This document shows positions 9,439-20,154 of a stretch of DNA of 64,000 nt, piece by piece. Source of the DNA: Flammeovirga pacifica (lineage in GTDB: Bacteria > Bacteroidota > Bacteroidia > Cytophagales > Flammeovirgaceae); the NCBI RefSeq assembly GCF_000807855.2, contig NZ_JRYR02000001.1, positions 2,965,285 to 3,029,284 of the forward strand, given 5' to 3'. The notes under the pieces were generated by a model, which saw nothing but the letters and a program-made list of their open reading frames with translations, was not told the origin of the DNA and did no database searches. The position numbers and the translations under genes were made by a program. Position 1 is the stretch's first letter; each line of letters starts with the position of its first letter.

Positions 9439-10023
9439 TTAATGCATCCTATCCGAACGCACTTCTAATGACTTTAACAACTCTGCCTCATTCTTAAGCA
9501 TCTCTTGCCAACGTTCATCTACTTTTTCTCGATCTTGATATTTTCTAGCTAAATCAATAAAAGTAACATAATGTCCTGCTTCTGAGACCATCAATTCATA
9601 ATAAAATGCTTTCAGTTCTTCATCGTCTAATCCTTTCCAAAGTAATTTGAAACGTTCACAAGACCTAGCTTCTATTAAAGCACTTACTAAAAGCTTATCT
9701 ACTAATTGATCTGTTCTTGACCCTCCTTTTTTAACAAACTTGATAATGCCGTTCACGTAATCGTCTTTTCTCATTCTACCTAAAGACAAACCACGTTTAC
9801 GTAATTGTTGTAATACTCTTTCAAAATGTTCCCACTCTTCTGCAACAATAGGTGTAAGTGTATCTACTAACTCATCTAATTCCGGATAATTGACAATTAA
9901 AGACATACTTGCTGAAGCTGCTTTTTGTTCGCAATAAGCATGATCTACAAGGATGTTTTCTATATTATTTTCAGCTACCATAGCTACCCATCTTGGATCT
10001 GTAGGGAGTTTAAGATGCAGCAT
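9439..10023 (-). CDS. miaE: tRNA-(ms2io6A) hydroxylase, MiaE family
   Basis: Non-haem di-iron monooxygenase that hydroxylates the isopentenyl group of ms2i6A at position 37 of tRNAs reading UNN codons. The four-helix ferritin-like core shows repeated Glu and ExxH-type iron ligands: HAYCEQKAAS, VAEEWEHFERV, ALIEARSCERF and SEAGHYVTF. Family members usually begin at the motif LKLPTDPRWV, so the ATG at 10023 (MLHLKLPTD, 194 aa) is preferred. The frame is open upstream to an ATG at 10119 (226 aa), whose extra 32 residues look non-conserved. It is the first gene of a pair with pabB. Confidence 0.85.
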   Translation of the reverse strand: MLHLKLPTDPRWVAMVAENNIENILVDHAYCEQKAASASMSLIVNYPELDELVDTLTPIVAEEWEHFERVLQQLRKRGLSLGRMRKDDYVNGIIKFVKKGGSRTDQLVDKLLVSALIEARSCERFKLLWKGLDDEELKAFYYELMVSEAGHYVTFIDLARKYQDREKVDERWQEMLKNEAELLKSLEVRSDRMH

Positions 10024-10170
10024 ATGTCCTTGTCCTTTGAATTCTTCTTTCATGGGGTAATAAAAATGTTTAAAGTGAGAATATAGTGCGAAATTAATTA
10101 TTTTTTTGGGTTCATTCATTAAGCTTCTGCTTTCTTTATCAGAATTATCGGGTGTTTTTGATTTTGAATA

Positions 10171-10285
10171 GCATTACACTCCAAAAACATCACCCATGTA
10201 ATCAAAAACAAAGATTATTATCAATTTTACTGCTCTTTTGTAATGCCAAAAAAATAAAATGTAATGCTTTGTAACGCCTAAAAAA
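10171..10285. repeat. Cluster of GTAAYGC motifs upstream of the giant VCBS gene
   Basis: Copies: GCATTAC at 10171-10177 (reverse), TTTGTAATGCCAAAAAA at 10237-10253, ATGTAATGC at 10259-10267, and TTTGTAACGCCTAAAAAA at 10268-10285. The first and last forward copies are near-identical direct repeats 31 nt apart. They sit in the 220-300 bp divergent region between miaE and the secreted protein and could be an operator or a small repeat expansion. Confidence 0.4.
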
Positions 10286-10339
10286 CATTCAATAATAGTA
10301 ATCTTCCCGTATTTGCAGAGACATTCAAAAAACACTATT

Positions 10340-13300
10340 ATGAAATCTATTCACTGTAAAAACTCTCGATTAAAAAGACAGTTGAAACAGAAAATTACGC
10401 GACTATCTACTTTATCTCATTGCTCTACCATTTCTGAAAAAGAACAAAAAAAGACCGAAAGAGGAATAAAGGAACTTGCTACTAAAATTTTCAATATTAA
10501 ACCGTCGATTTCTTTAAAAAAATGTATCACGCTTCTTGCGTGTTATGTGGGACTAAATAACGCTTTTGCTCAAAGTTTTGAGGCTCCTCAAACTTTTCAA
10601 GAGTATACTGGTGTAACTATTTTTGATGCCGGTACACCTTCTATGTATAAACCTGCATTAGTTGATATTGATAATGATGGAGACTTAGACCTTTTCTTAG
10701 GTACAAACCCTGATTTATATTTTATTGAAAATACTGGTGATAAATATTTATCTGATTTTTCTACACCTCCAGAAGCCTCTCCATTTGGTTTTAAAGTACC
10801 AGTAGAAAAACCTGCTTTAGAACCCTCTTTTGTTGATATTGATGATGATGGTGATTATGACCTATTCGTATCTATTTATGAATATGGGGATATGTACTAT
10901 TATGAAAACACAGGTACTCCAGAACAGCCTCAATTTGCCGAAAAAGTACAAAATGCGTTTGAATTTGAAGTAACCGGAGAAGCTGGAGAATACTCTACTA
11001 ATGCTAGTGATTTTGTTGATCTTGATAACGATGGCGATTACGACCTATTGGTAATCGATTATTATGGAGATAGTTTTTATTACGAAAATGTAGGTGATAA
11101 AAATACTCCTCAGTTCGATTCACCAGAAAAATCTGCTTTTGGTTTACCCGTATTTGAAATTGATGAAGATGGAATAATTCATTCTCCTATTTATGAAGGC
11201 ACTCCGGTTTTTAATGATATTGATAATGATGGAGATCAGGACTTAATTGTAGGATCATGGAATAACGACATTCAGTACTTTGAAAATACAGGCAGTCATT
11301 GCTCTCCTCAGTTTGCAGCTCCAATAACAAATCCTTTTGGGTTGACTGATCTTGACAATATTCGTCGTGAATCTTTATCGTTTGGTGACTTAGATGGTGA
11401 TGGAGAACAGGAATTAGTTCTTTGTGGAACACAACATCCTCAAGTTTACTTCTATGAATTTAATGGAATTGAAGCCTCTACTGGTGGAATAGGAAATTGT
11501 ATTTCTGATAGTGGGAACGAAAGTATCAAAAAGGAGGTACAAAGAACCGAAGGACAAACGCTCAATGGGGATCATTTCCAATTTCATGCAGAATATATTA
11601 CAGATGATGCCTCACGTTATAACAGTTACAATGACAGGTTTGGGTGGGAAGTAGCTACACATAAAAATACTATGGCTGTAGGTGCTGTATTGGATCATTT
11701 TGAAAAAGAGGACGAAACCATAAGACAAGTCGGATCTGTTTCTATTTATAACAAAGACGAAAATGGAAAATGGGATTTTCATCAAAAACTCTATGCTTTT
11801 GACCATCTTAACCCAGCAAGTGAATTTGGATATAGAATTGAAATCACTGATAACTTCCTATTTATAAATGCCAACAAAGGATATATTGATAATCCAGGAG
11901 TCTCTGACGGAACAAGAGGTTTTGTGTATGTGTATAAAAAAGGCGAAGATGGTTTTTGGCATGAACATCAGTTAATATCATCGTCACAAAATAGGTCAAT
12001 TTACTTTGGTAGTAAAATGGGGGTATCCGATAATCATATGGTGATTGCCAGTGCTTATCACTTATTCTATTATGAATTAAATGAGGCAACTCAGCTTTGG
12101 GAAGAAGCCAAAGTAACAGAAATAGACCATTTACCTAGGTTTATTGAGATGAATGAAGAGAACTTCTTTATTGGTAATATTGATGGACTTGCTATTTATC
12201 AATGGGATAAAGATGATTGGAACAATACTTATCAGTTACCAATTTACAATGCGACTCATGTTGATGGCGACCTGGATAACAATCAATTTATTTTAGGTCA
12301 GTATAGAAATGTGGCCAATGCAGACTCTATCAAAATTTTATCAAAAAATGAAGATGGACATTGGAACATTGATACCCACATTCAATTACCCGATAATTTA
12401 ACGCATAGTAATTATGGTAGAATGGTGAATATTAAAGACAATAAATTAATCATTGCTTCCAGTTCAGAATATCAAAACCTACTCAATGGATACAGAGTAC
12501 AAGCAATTGATATTTTAGTCTATCAGAAGGAGAATAATCAATGGAATCCTCTTCAAGCTTTAGTTCATGAACAAGCAGAAGGTATTTCTCCAAGATTAAA
12601 AATTGTTTTAAATGATTCATCTATCTTTTTGGGATCATCAGGAGATACTAGAGTGACACAGTACAAAATAAAAGAAGCCGATACATGGGAATATAAAGCA
12701 TTAAGCTGTGAGGAAATCGTATGGAAAGATTCTGTTGTGACTACTCCACAAACATTATTGGATACTACAGCACATGGAATTCATAAATTAATTGTTCTTG
12801 GATTACCTAAAATCACAACTGATCTTTTGATTAGTTCTGATACTGCTTATCAATACAATAATCACCTTTTGGAAGAGTCAGGGAAATATCAAATTACGTT
12901 AGAAAATCATGTAGGTTGTGATAGTATTATCAATCTCGATTTTTATCGAACAATACCTTATACTCCTGCTTCAAGTTGTAATGATGCCGTTTTTGTTGAA
13001 AAAGGATTTTACGAAGTAGAGCATCGATACTCAAATCTCTTTTTTAAATATGTTGCTCCTGCAGATGGCGAATTAATCGTGTCGACTTGTCAACTTACAG
13101 AAGAAGAAACGATGATAAATATTTACAGTGAATGTGGGGTTTTCGAAGAAGAATTTTACTACAACTGTGGTGATCAAGCCAAGATCAATAAAACACTTTT
13201 AAAGGGCGATACTCTTTTATTTAGTATGGATCAAGCCGAAGTGTATGATGATTATTTCTTTGAAGTTGATTTTATCAAAGACTGTACTCCAACTACAGAT

Positions 13301-13903
13301 TCTATTACGGTAACTTCTTGTGATGATATCATTTTTGGTGATCAAAATATAGTTGCAACCGGAGTTTATCAGCATACATTCATTAATCAATTAGGATGTG
13401 ATAGTACTGTTATCCTCACCTACACTAAAGAGTTAGCGATTACAGAAGAATTAGACATTGAAACCTGTTCAAGTTATACATTTAAAGATAGCCTAATTAC
13501 CCAATCAGGTGTTTACTATGATACACTTTACTCTAAAAATGGATGTGATAGTACTTATATCACATTAAACCTAATAATCCATGAAAATGGAAGTGAGTTC
13601 TGCGGAGGAAATGTGGAAGAAGATGATGATGACGATAATATTACAGATATTATTCATTCCTCTTCAATTATCGAGGTATATCCCAATCCATTTAGGGAAC
13701 ATACTATACTTTATTTCGATACCACTCCTCCATCACTTCTTATTGAAGTTTATGATTTACAAGGACAAAAGGTTTTGAGAAAGGAATATCTGCATCAAAA
13801 TGAAATAAAAATTAATATTCCTGGACCTTCAGGGGTTTATCTAATCCATATTTATTCATCGGATTTACTATCTCCTGAACTCAAAAAAGTGATTAAACTA
13901 TAA
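10340..13903 (+). CDS. Large secreted VCBS/FG-GAP repeat protein with T9SS C-terminal domain
   Basis: A 1187-aa exported protein. The frame opens at TTG 10313, but ATG 10340 is the natural start. The first 60 residues are basic and hydrophilic and precede a hydrophobic core (ITLLACYVGLNNAFAQ), an unusually long n-region for a signal peptide. Then come five calcium-loop VCBS/FG-GAP repeats with the pattern DxDxDGDxDL (DIDNDGDLDL, DIDDDGDYDL, DLDNDGDYDL, DIDNDGDQDL, DLDGDGEQEL). A second propeller-like region follows with repeats such as VSIYNKDENGKWDFHQ. Three GCDS modules (VGCDSI, LGCDST, NGCDST) come before an acidic EEDDDDD linker, and a T9SS type A domain (YPNPF to KKVIKL) ends the protein. 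It is probably a surface or released adhesin; no enzyme motif is seen. Confidence 0.85.
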   Translation: MKSIHCKNSRLKRQLKQKITRLSTLSHCSTISEKEQKKTERGIKELATKIFNIKPSISLKKCITLLACYVGLNNAFAQSFEAPQTFQEYTGVTIFDAGTPSMYKPALVDIDNDGDLDLFLGTNPDLYFIENTGDKYLSDFSTPPEASPFGFKVPVEKPALEPSFVDIDDDGDYDLFVSIYEYGDMYYYENTGTPEQPQFAEKVQNAFEFEVTGEAGEYSTNASDFVDLDNDGDYDLLVIDYYGDSFYYENVGDKNTPQFDSPEKSAFGLPVFEIDEDGIIHSPIYEGTPVFNDIDNDGDQDLIVGSWNNDIQYFENTGSHCSPQFAAPITNPFGLTDLDNIRRESLSFGDLDGDGEQELVLCGTQHPQVYFYEFNGIEASTGGIGNCISDSGNESIKKEVQRTEGQTLNGDHFQFHAEYITDDASRYNSYNDRFGWEVATHKNTMAVGAVLDHFEKEDETIRQVGSVSIYNKDENGKWDFHQKLYAFDHLNPASEFGYRIEITDNFLFINANKGYIDNPGVSDGTRGFVYVYKKGEDGFWHEHQLISSSQNRSIYFGSKMGVSDNHMVIASAYHLFYYELNEATQLWEEAKVTEIDHLPRFIEMNEENFFIGNIDGLAIYQWDKDDWNNTYQLPIYNATHVDGDLDNNQFILGQYRNVANADSIKILSKNEDGHWNIDTHIQLPDNLTHSNYGRMVNIKDNKLIIASSSEYQNLLNGYRVQAIDILVYQKENNQWNPLQALVHEQAEGISPRLKIVLNDSSIFLGSSGDTRVTQYKIKEADTWEYKALSCEEIVWKDSVVTTPQTLLDTTAHGIHKLIVLGLPKITTDLLISSDTAYQYNNHLLEESGKYQITLENHVGCDSIINLDFYRTIPYTPASSCNDAVFVEKGFYEVEHRYSNLFFKYVAPADGELIVSTCQLTEEETMINIYSECGVFEEEFYYNCGDQAKINKTLLKGDTLLFSMDQAEVYDDYFFEVDFIKDCTPTTDSITVTSCDDIIFGDQNIVATGVYQHTFINQLGCDSTVILTYTKELAITEELDIETCSSYTFKDSLITQSGVYYDTLYSKNGCDSTYITLNLIIHENGSEFCGGNVEEDDDDDNITDIIHSSSIIEVYPNPFREHTILYFDTTPPSLLIEVYDLQGQKVLRKEYLHQNEIKINIPGPSGVYLIHIYSSDLLSPELKKVIKL

Positions 13904-13937
13904 TCACCTCAAACAATTGATTTAAAGACTGACACAA

Positions 13938-13963
13938 TTGCCCATGGTTTACGCCGTGGGCAA
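13938..13963. repeat. REP-like hairpin between two genes
   Basis: TTGCCCATGG (13938-13947) and CCGTGGGCAA (13954-13963) form a 10-bp stem with one T/G wobble around the loop TTTACG. No T-run follows, so it is not a standard terminator. A similar CCCATG/CATGGG palindrome lies inside the thi operon at 16782-16801, which suggests a dispersed repeat family. Confidence 0.6.
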
Positions 13964-13983
13964 TAATAAAAATTGGAATTTCG

Positions 13984-15057
13984 ATGAAAACACCTCAACC
14001 TTTTTCTTGCACATTTACACCTCATATTCCCGAGTTACTTAATCAATTAAACTGTAGTTTAGTTTTAAGTACCTATCAAGCCGGAAAATTGGTTTTTATA
14101 TCGCCAAAAGACAATGAAAGATTAATACAATTACCAAGAACGTTTCCCAAGCCGATGGGTATTGGTATTCATCCTGTCGATCAAAATAAAATAGCAGTAG
14201 CTTGTCAGGATGAGGTGATAGTCTTTAAAAACTCATCAACTTTAGCAGCTCATTATCCTAAGGCTCCACAACAATACGATGCTTTGTATTTACCAAGAGT
14301 AAGTTATAAAACCAACTTTCTCGATATCCATGATCTTGAATTTGGAAAAGATGGAATATATGCTGTCAATACCTTATTTTCTTGTTTGATGAAGCTTTCG
14401 GAAGATTTCAGTTTTGAGCCTATTTGGCAACCTCAATTTATTAGTCAGTTGGTATCAGAAGATCGTTGTCATTTAAACGGTATGCTGATGAAAGATGGAT
14501 TACCTAAATATGTCACTACTTTTAACCAAGGAGATCAGAAACAAAGCTGGAGGAAAAATGTCACTAAAGGCGGTTGTTTGATTGATGTTGATAATCAGAC
14601 AATAATTACCAATCAATTAAGTATGCCACACTCTCCTAAATGGATTAATAATAAAATATATTGTTTAGAGTCGGCTAAAGGAAGACTTGTCGAAATCGAT
14701 CAAGAAAGTGGAACTATCACAGAAATTGTAAGATTAGATGCCTTTGTTAGAGGGATGGACCAAATAGGTGATTATTTACTTATTGGAATGTCGAAATTGA
14801 GAGAAAACTCTTCATCATTTCATCAACTGATTCCTCATATTAAAAATAATAGAGCTGGAGTAGCCTTTATTCATCTTCCTACAAAATCTTATCAAGGAGA
14901 AATTACTTACCAAAGTTCTGTTGATGAAATTTACGATGTTAAAGTGATGCACAATTGTTTGAGACCTAATATACTTCACCCAAATCACCCAGAAAGTAAG
15001 ATGGCGGTAGATACTCCAGAGCAATCGTACTGGCAACGACCTACAAACGCTGTATAA
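13984..15057 (+). CDS. TIGR03032 family protein
   Basis: 357-aa protein of the TIGR03032 (DUF4915-type) family, known from bacteria often near glycan or repeat-protein loci and without an established function. Visible family features are the start CTFTPHIPELLNQLNCSLVLSTYQAGKLV, a propeller-like run of strands, the segment RCHLNGMLMKDGLPKYVTTF, and MPHSPKW. No signal peptide or membrane segment is seen, so it is probably cytoplasmic. The gene begins 80 nt after the giant VCBS gene, with the REP-like hairpin between. Its last 17 nt overlap the 3' end of the convergent regulator gene. Confidence 0.8.
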   Translation: MKTPQPFSCTFTPHIPELLNQLNCSLVLSTYQAGKLVFISPKDNERLIQLPRTFPKPMGIGIHPVDQNKIAVACQDEVIVFKNSSTLAAHYPKAPQQYDALYLPRVSYKTNFLDIHDLEFGKDGIYAVNTLFSCLMKLSEDFSFEPIWQPQFISQLVSEDRCHLNGMLMKDGLPKYVTTFNQGDQKQSWRKNVTKGGCLIDVDNQTIITNQLSMPHSPKWINNKIYCLESAKGRLVEIDQESGTITEIVRLDAFVRGMDQIGDYLLIGMSKLRENSSSFHQLIPHIKNNRAGVAFIHLPTKSYQGEITYQSSVDEIYDVKVMHNCLRPNILHPNHPESKMAVDTPEQSYWQRPTNAV

Positions 15058-16093
15058 AACTTTCTAAATCCACCTCTTCATTCAGCCCCAATTTTTTCCG
15101 AATTCTATGTTTAGTTACTCGAATAGTATTGGGTGATGTTGTTCTAATATCAGCAATTTCTTTTGTTGATAATTTTAATTTAATGTAAGAGCAAATTTCT
15201 CGTTCTGTTTTAGTAAGATCAGGACACACATCTGCTAACCTAGCTTCAAATTGATGATTGATTTCTTCTACATTATCATGCATCATTTGGATTTTCTGCT
15301 GTGTAGCATTATTTCGTTTTAACTCAGATATAATCTGCTTCAAATCTCTTTTAATATCATCTGATTTTAAAACTTGGGCTAATGCTTTAATCGCCTTCTC
15401 TTGTAACTGGAATTTTAACTGATTATTGGCGTTAAGCTTTTCCATGTCTTTTTTCTTAGCATCAAGAACCAATTCATGATTTTTCTTTTGCTCTTCCAAA
15501 ATCATTTCTGCCTGTAAAGTAATCTCTTCTTTTTTGTCCTCTAACTCAATATTTTTTTCTTTGAGTGCTTTCACATAACGATCCATGTTTCTTTGAAAAT
15601 GAAATAGAATCAAAAAAGAGACAATAAAAATAGTGGCAATATTATGATGATAGACGATGTCTTGCATCTTTTGGGTATAAACAACCACAGGAGTCCAATG
15701 CATTTTATGTTCCTCTATAAAAATATAGGTACCAAAAATGAGTAAGAACATGATAATTGAGTGTCGTTTATCTGCAAAAATAGCGACCAATACCACACCA
15801 ATAGGAATCAATAATAATTCTGTAGCAACATTGGGCGTAACATAGGCTGCATACGCAATAGATAGGGTTAAAACACCACTTAATGTATATCCGGACAAGA
15901 CAAACCATTGTCTTTTAAGCATCAAGAAAATACTTCCTATTAAAGCAGCTGTTCCTATTTGAATTGGTATGTAAAAATAGTTGCCCGTAAAATAATATAA
16001 CGGTATGTAGATTAAAGTCGTCACAAAAGCTAAATGAGTCAGCCTATATAAGATTTTGTTAAGACGAACTTCATCATCAATAATATCAATCAT
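15041..16093 (-). CDS. Membrane-anchored LuxR-type (GerE) transcriptional regulator
   Basis: 350-aa protein. About six membrane segments occupy residues 15-165. A long charged coiled coil (about 168-235, KALKEKNIELEDKKEEITLQAEM and onward) leads to a C-terminal LuxR/GerE helix-turn-helix at about 285-350 (LTKTEREICSYIKLKLSTKEIADI, then SPNTIRVTKHRIRKKLGL). The layout resembles the transmembrane or TPR-linked LuxR regulators common in Bacteroidota, in which a membrane sensor is joined directly to the DNA-binding domain. No receiver or kinase domain is present, so the signal and targets are unknown. It diverges from the thi operon with about 130 bp between. Confidence 0.8.
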   Translation of the reverse strand: MIDIIDDEVRLNKILYRLTHLAFVTTLIYIPLYYFTGNYFYIPIQIGTAALIGSIFLMLKRQWFVLSGYTLSGVLTLSIAYAAYVTPNVATELLLIPIGVVLVAIFADKRHSIIMFLLIFGTYIFIEEHKMHWTPVVVYTQKMQDIVYHHNIATIFIVSFLILFHFQRNMDRYVKALKEKNIELEDKKEEITLQAEMILEEQKKNHELVLDAKKKDMEKLNANNQLKFQLQEKAIKALAQVLKSDDIKRDLKQIISELKRNNATQQKIQMMHDNVEEINHQFEARLADVCPDLTKTEREICSYIKLKLSTKEIADIRTTSPNTIRVTKHRIRKKLGLNEEVDLESFIQRL

Positions 16094-16223
16094 AAAGTAG
16101 TAGCGAGTGAAAAGTAAATGCTAAAAATTACTTTTTATAAAAAGCTAGATTGTAATAATATGTAAATTTTTAATCTTCTCGACCCATTATAAAATAAAAG
16201 TTTAGTTATTAATTAATTTTTAT

Positions 16224-16231
16224 TAATTTTG
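16224..16231 (+). promoter_or_regulatory. -7 promoter box of the thiamine operon
   Basis: TAATTTTG fits the Bacteroidota -7 consensus TAnnTTTG and lies 10 nt before the first riboswitch stem, so transcription would begin right at the aptamer. A TTTA at 16201-16204 sits where the -33 element is expected but does not match TTG. Confidence 0.6.
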
Positions 16232-16240
16232 GGCATCATA

Positions 16241-16320
16241 CACTTTAGGGGTGTTCGTTAAATCGAACTGAGAAATACCCTTTGAACCTGATGCGGTTAG
16301 TACCGACGAAGGGAAAAGTC
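16241..16320 (+). promoter_or_regulatory. TPP riboswitch (THI element)
   Basis: All conserved parts are present in order: GGGGTG at 16248-16253, CTGAGA at 16268-16273, ACCCTTTGAACCTGATGCGG and GTTAGTACCG in the second arm, and GAAGGGAAAA at the end. The closing stem P1 can form between ACTTT (16242-16246) and AAAGT (16315-16319). Downstream, TGCACGA (16332-16338) and TCGTGCA (16342-16348) make a perfect 7-bp hairpin that may be part of the expression platform. Family knowledge says TPP binding lowers expression of the downstream thi genes. Confidence 0.97.
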
Positions 16321-16432
16321 ATTTCTACTCTTGCACGAATCTCGTGCATCCTCTCCTAAGGTTTATTGGTTGTATTGATTTTGAGTTATTATTACTCATG
16401 GTAGCTCCTACATTTCAAATTTCATAAAAGAA

Positions 16433-16639
16433 ATGAATATCACTGTAAACAATAAGTCTATCTCTATTGAAAGTGCTTTTTCTATAGCACAATTACTCGA
16501 ACAGATGAATATTTCTGTGGCTCGCGGTACTGTTGCCGTTGCCATAAACGATGAGATCATTTCCAAAGATCTATGGGAACAGCATGCCCTTTCTGAAAAT
16601 GATCATGTCACCATTGTTGCTCCTGCACAAGGAGGATAA
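16433..16639 (+). CDS. thiS: Sulfur carrier protein ThiS
   Basis: 68-aa ubiquitin-like carrier that delivers sulfur for the thiazole ring. It ends in the required Gly-Gly (VAPAQGG), which is adenylated by ThiF and thiocarboxylated. IEIIS-type spacing is kept in VAVAINDEIISKDLW, and HALSENDHVTIV matches the family. It is the first gene after the TPP riboswitch, whose 3' end lies about 110 nt upstream. Confidence 0.95.
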   Translation: MNITVNNKSISIESAFSIAQLLEQMNISVARGTVAVAINDEIISKDLWEQHALSENDHVTIVAPAQGG

Positions 16640-18788
<2,149 letters not shown>

Positions 18789-18796
18789 AAAATAAA

Positions 18797-19414
18797 ATGC
18801 TAGTAGGAATCACTAAACCGACTTTCTTTTCGAATGAAGCTGAGCAAATTTGCTTTTGGCTCTCTCATGGTATCGATGTGATGCACTTGAGAAAGCCTAA
18901 TGCTTCTATAGATGAGATAGAAGATTTAATTAAAGTGATTCCTACAAAGTACTTTCCTCAAATCACTCTTCATCAATATCATGAATTGGTAGAGAAATAT
19001 AATTTAGGAGGTATTCATCTTAGAGAAGCTGAAAGAATTAAGATTTCTGAAGAACAGTTAATTATTTGGAAAAATAAAGGTAAAAGATTGAGTTCTTCTG
19101 TTCATCAGGTAGAAAAGATTGTCTTAGTCAATGAACTTTTTGATTATCTTTTTTTGAGTCCTGTTTTTGATAGCATCTCCAAAGAAGGGTATACATCTAA
19201 CAAAGCGATTCTTGAAACAATGAAAACTAATTCGTTTTCACGTCATTTAATCGCTTTAGGAGGTATATCTCCGTTAACTATTCCAAACCTTAAAGATACT
19301 TCTTTTAAAGGTGCTGCATTATTGGGATATTTATGGGAAGAGTCACCTACTAAATTACTTTCAAAATCAACTGAATTATTAACATCATGGAAAACTTTAG
19401 ACCTTTCGCTTTAA
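18797..19414 (+). CDS. ThiE/TenI-like protein (second thiamine phosphate synthase homologue)
   Basis: 205-aa TIM-barrel protein of the ThiE/TenI superfamily, clearly more diverged than the true ThiE encoded further on. Kept features are MHLRKPNA (phosphate or substrate loop), GGIHL, SSSVHQ, YLFLSPVFDSISKEGY and the phosphate motif ALGGI. The ThiE signature NDxP is replaced by LHQYHE, so thiamine phosphate synthase activity is doubtful. TenI-type thiazole tautomerase or a regulatory role is more likely. It starts 8 nt after thiC and its last 28 nt overlap thiD in another frame, indicating tight translational coupling. Confidence 0.75.
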   Translation: MLVGITKPTFFSNEAEQICFWLSHGIDVMHLRKPNASIDEIEDLIKVIPTKYFPQITLHQYHELVEKYNLGGIHLREAERIKISEEQLIIWKNKGKRLSSSVHQVEKIVLVNELFDYLFLSPVFDSISKEGYTSNKAILETMKTNSFSRHLIALGGISPLTIPNLKDTSFKGAALLGYLWEESPTKLLSKSTELLTSWKTLDLSL

Positions 19415-20154
19415 GCCTTGCTGGTTTTGATCCTTCTGGAGGAGCAGGTGTATTGTCGGATATCAAAACTTTCGAAGCACACGATGCGCAAGGTTTTGGC
19501 GTCACAACTGCAATTACCTATCAAACAGCCGAGGACTTTATAGGTATGAATTGGATGAGTGCCGATGTTGTTACAGCTCAGTTATTACCATTGATAGAAA
19601 AATATCCTTTATCAGCAATGAAAATTGGCATTGTGGAAGACTTCCACTTGATGTCTAATTGGATTGGTCTTATAAAAGGTTTTTTCCCTACTTGTAAAAT
19701 CGTACTTGACCCTGTTTTAAGAGCAAGTGCTGGTTATGACTTTCATGATGAAAAGACCATCAAATGGTTAGATAAAGTATTAAATTCTATCGATTTGATT
19801 ACTCCCAATTGGAAAGAAATGGAAATTTTAGCCAAGGGTGGAGATGTCTTAGAAAAAGCAAGAGAATTAAGTTTTAAAACTCATGTTTTACTTAAAGGAG
19901 GTCATCATCCTACAGAAAAAGGAAATGATATTCTGATCTACAAAGGTAAGGAAGTAATGATTGAAGGAAAGGACATAAACGCATACGAAAAACATGGATC
20001 TGGTTGTGTGTTATCATCAGCGATAGCGGCTCAACTAGCTCATGGTAAATCTATTGAAGAGGCGTGCCGAAGAGGAAAGGACTACATTGAAAACTTTTTA
20101 GAAAGTGATCCTAGCCGACTTGGGCAACATACCGTTTTAGTCCAACATGATTAG
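19387..20154 (+). CDS. thiD: Hydroxymethylpyrimidine/phosphomethylpyrimidine kinase
   Basis: Ribokinase-family enzyme that phosphorylates HMP and HMP phosphate to HMP diphosphate. It has 255 aa, the normal single-domain length. SLAGFDPSGGAGVLSDIKTFEAH at the N-terminus, QxxAVxxD-like MKIGIVED, LDPVLRASAG, LITPNWKEMEIL, VLLKGGHH and the anion-hole/catalytic HGSGCVLSSAIAA are all visible. The start overlaps the TenI-like gene by 28 nt and the stop overlaps thiE by 8 nt, so the three are translationally linked. Confidence 0.95.
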   Translation: MENFRPFALSLAGFDPSGGAGVLSDIKTFEAHDAQGFGVTTAITYQTAEDFIGMNWMSADVVTAQLLPLIEKYPLSAMKIGIVEDFHLMSNWIGLIKGFFPTCKIVLDPVLRASAGYDFHDEKTIKWLDKVLNSIDLITPNWKEMEILAKGGDVLEKARELSFKTHVLLKGGHHPTEKGNDILIYKGKEVMIEGKDINAYEKHGSGCVLSSAIAAQLAHGKSIEEACRRGKDYIENFLESDPSRLGQHTVLVQHD

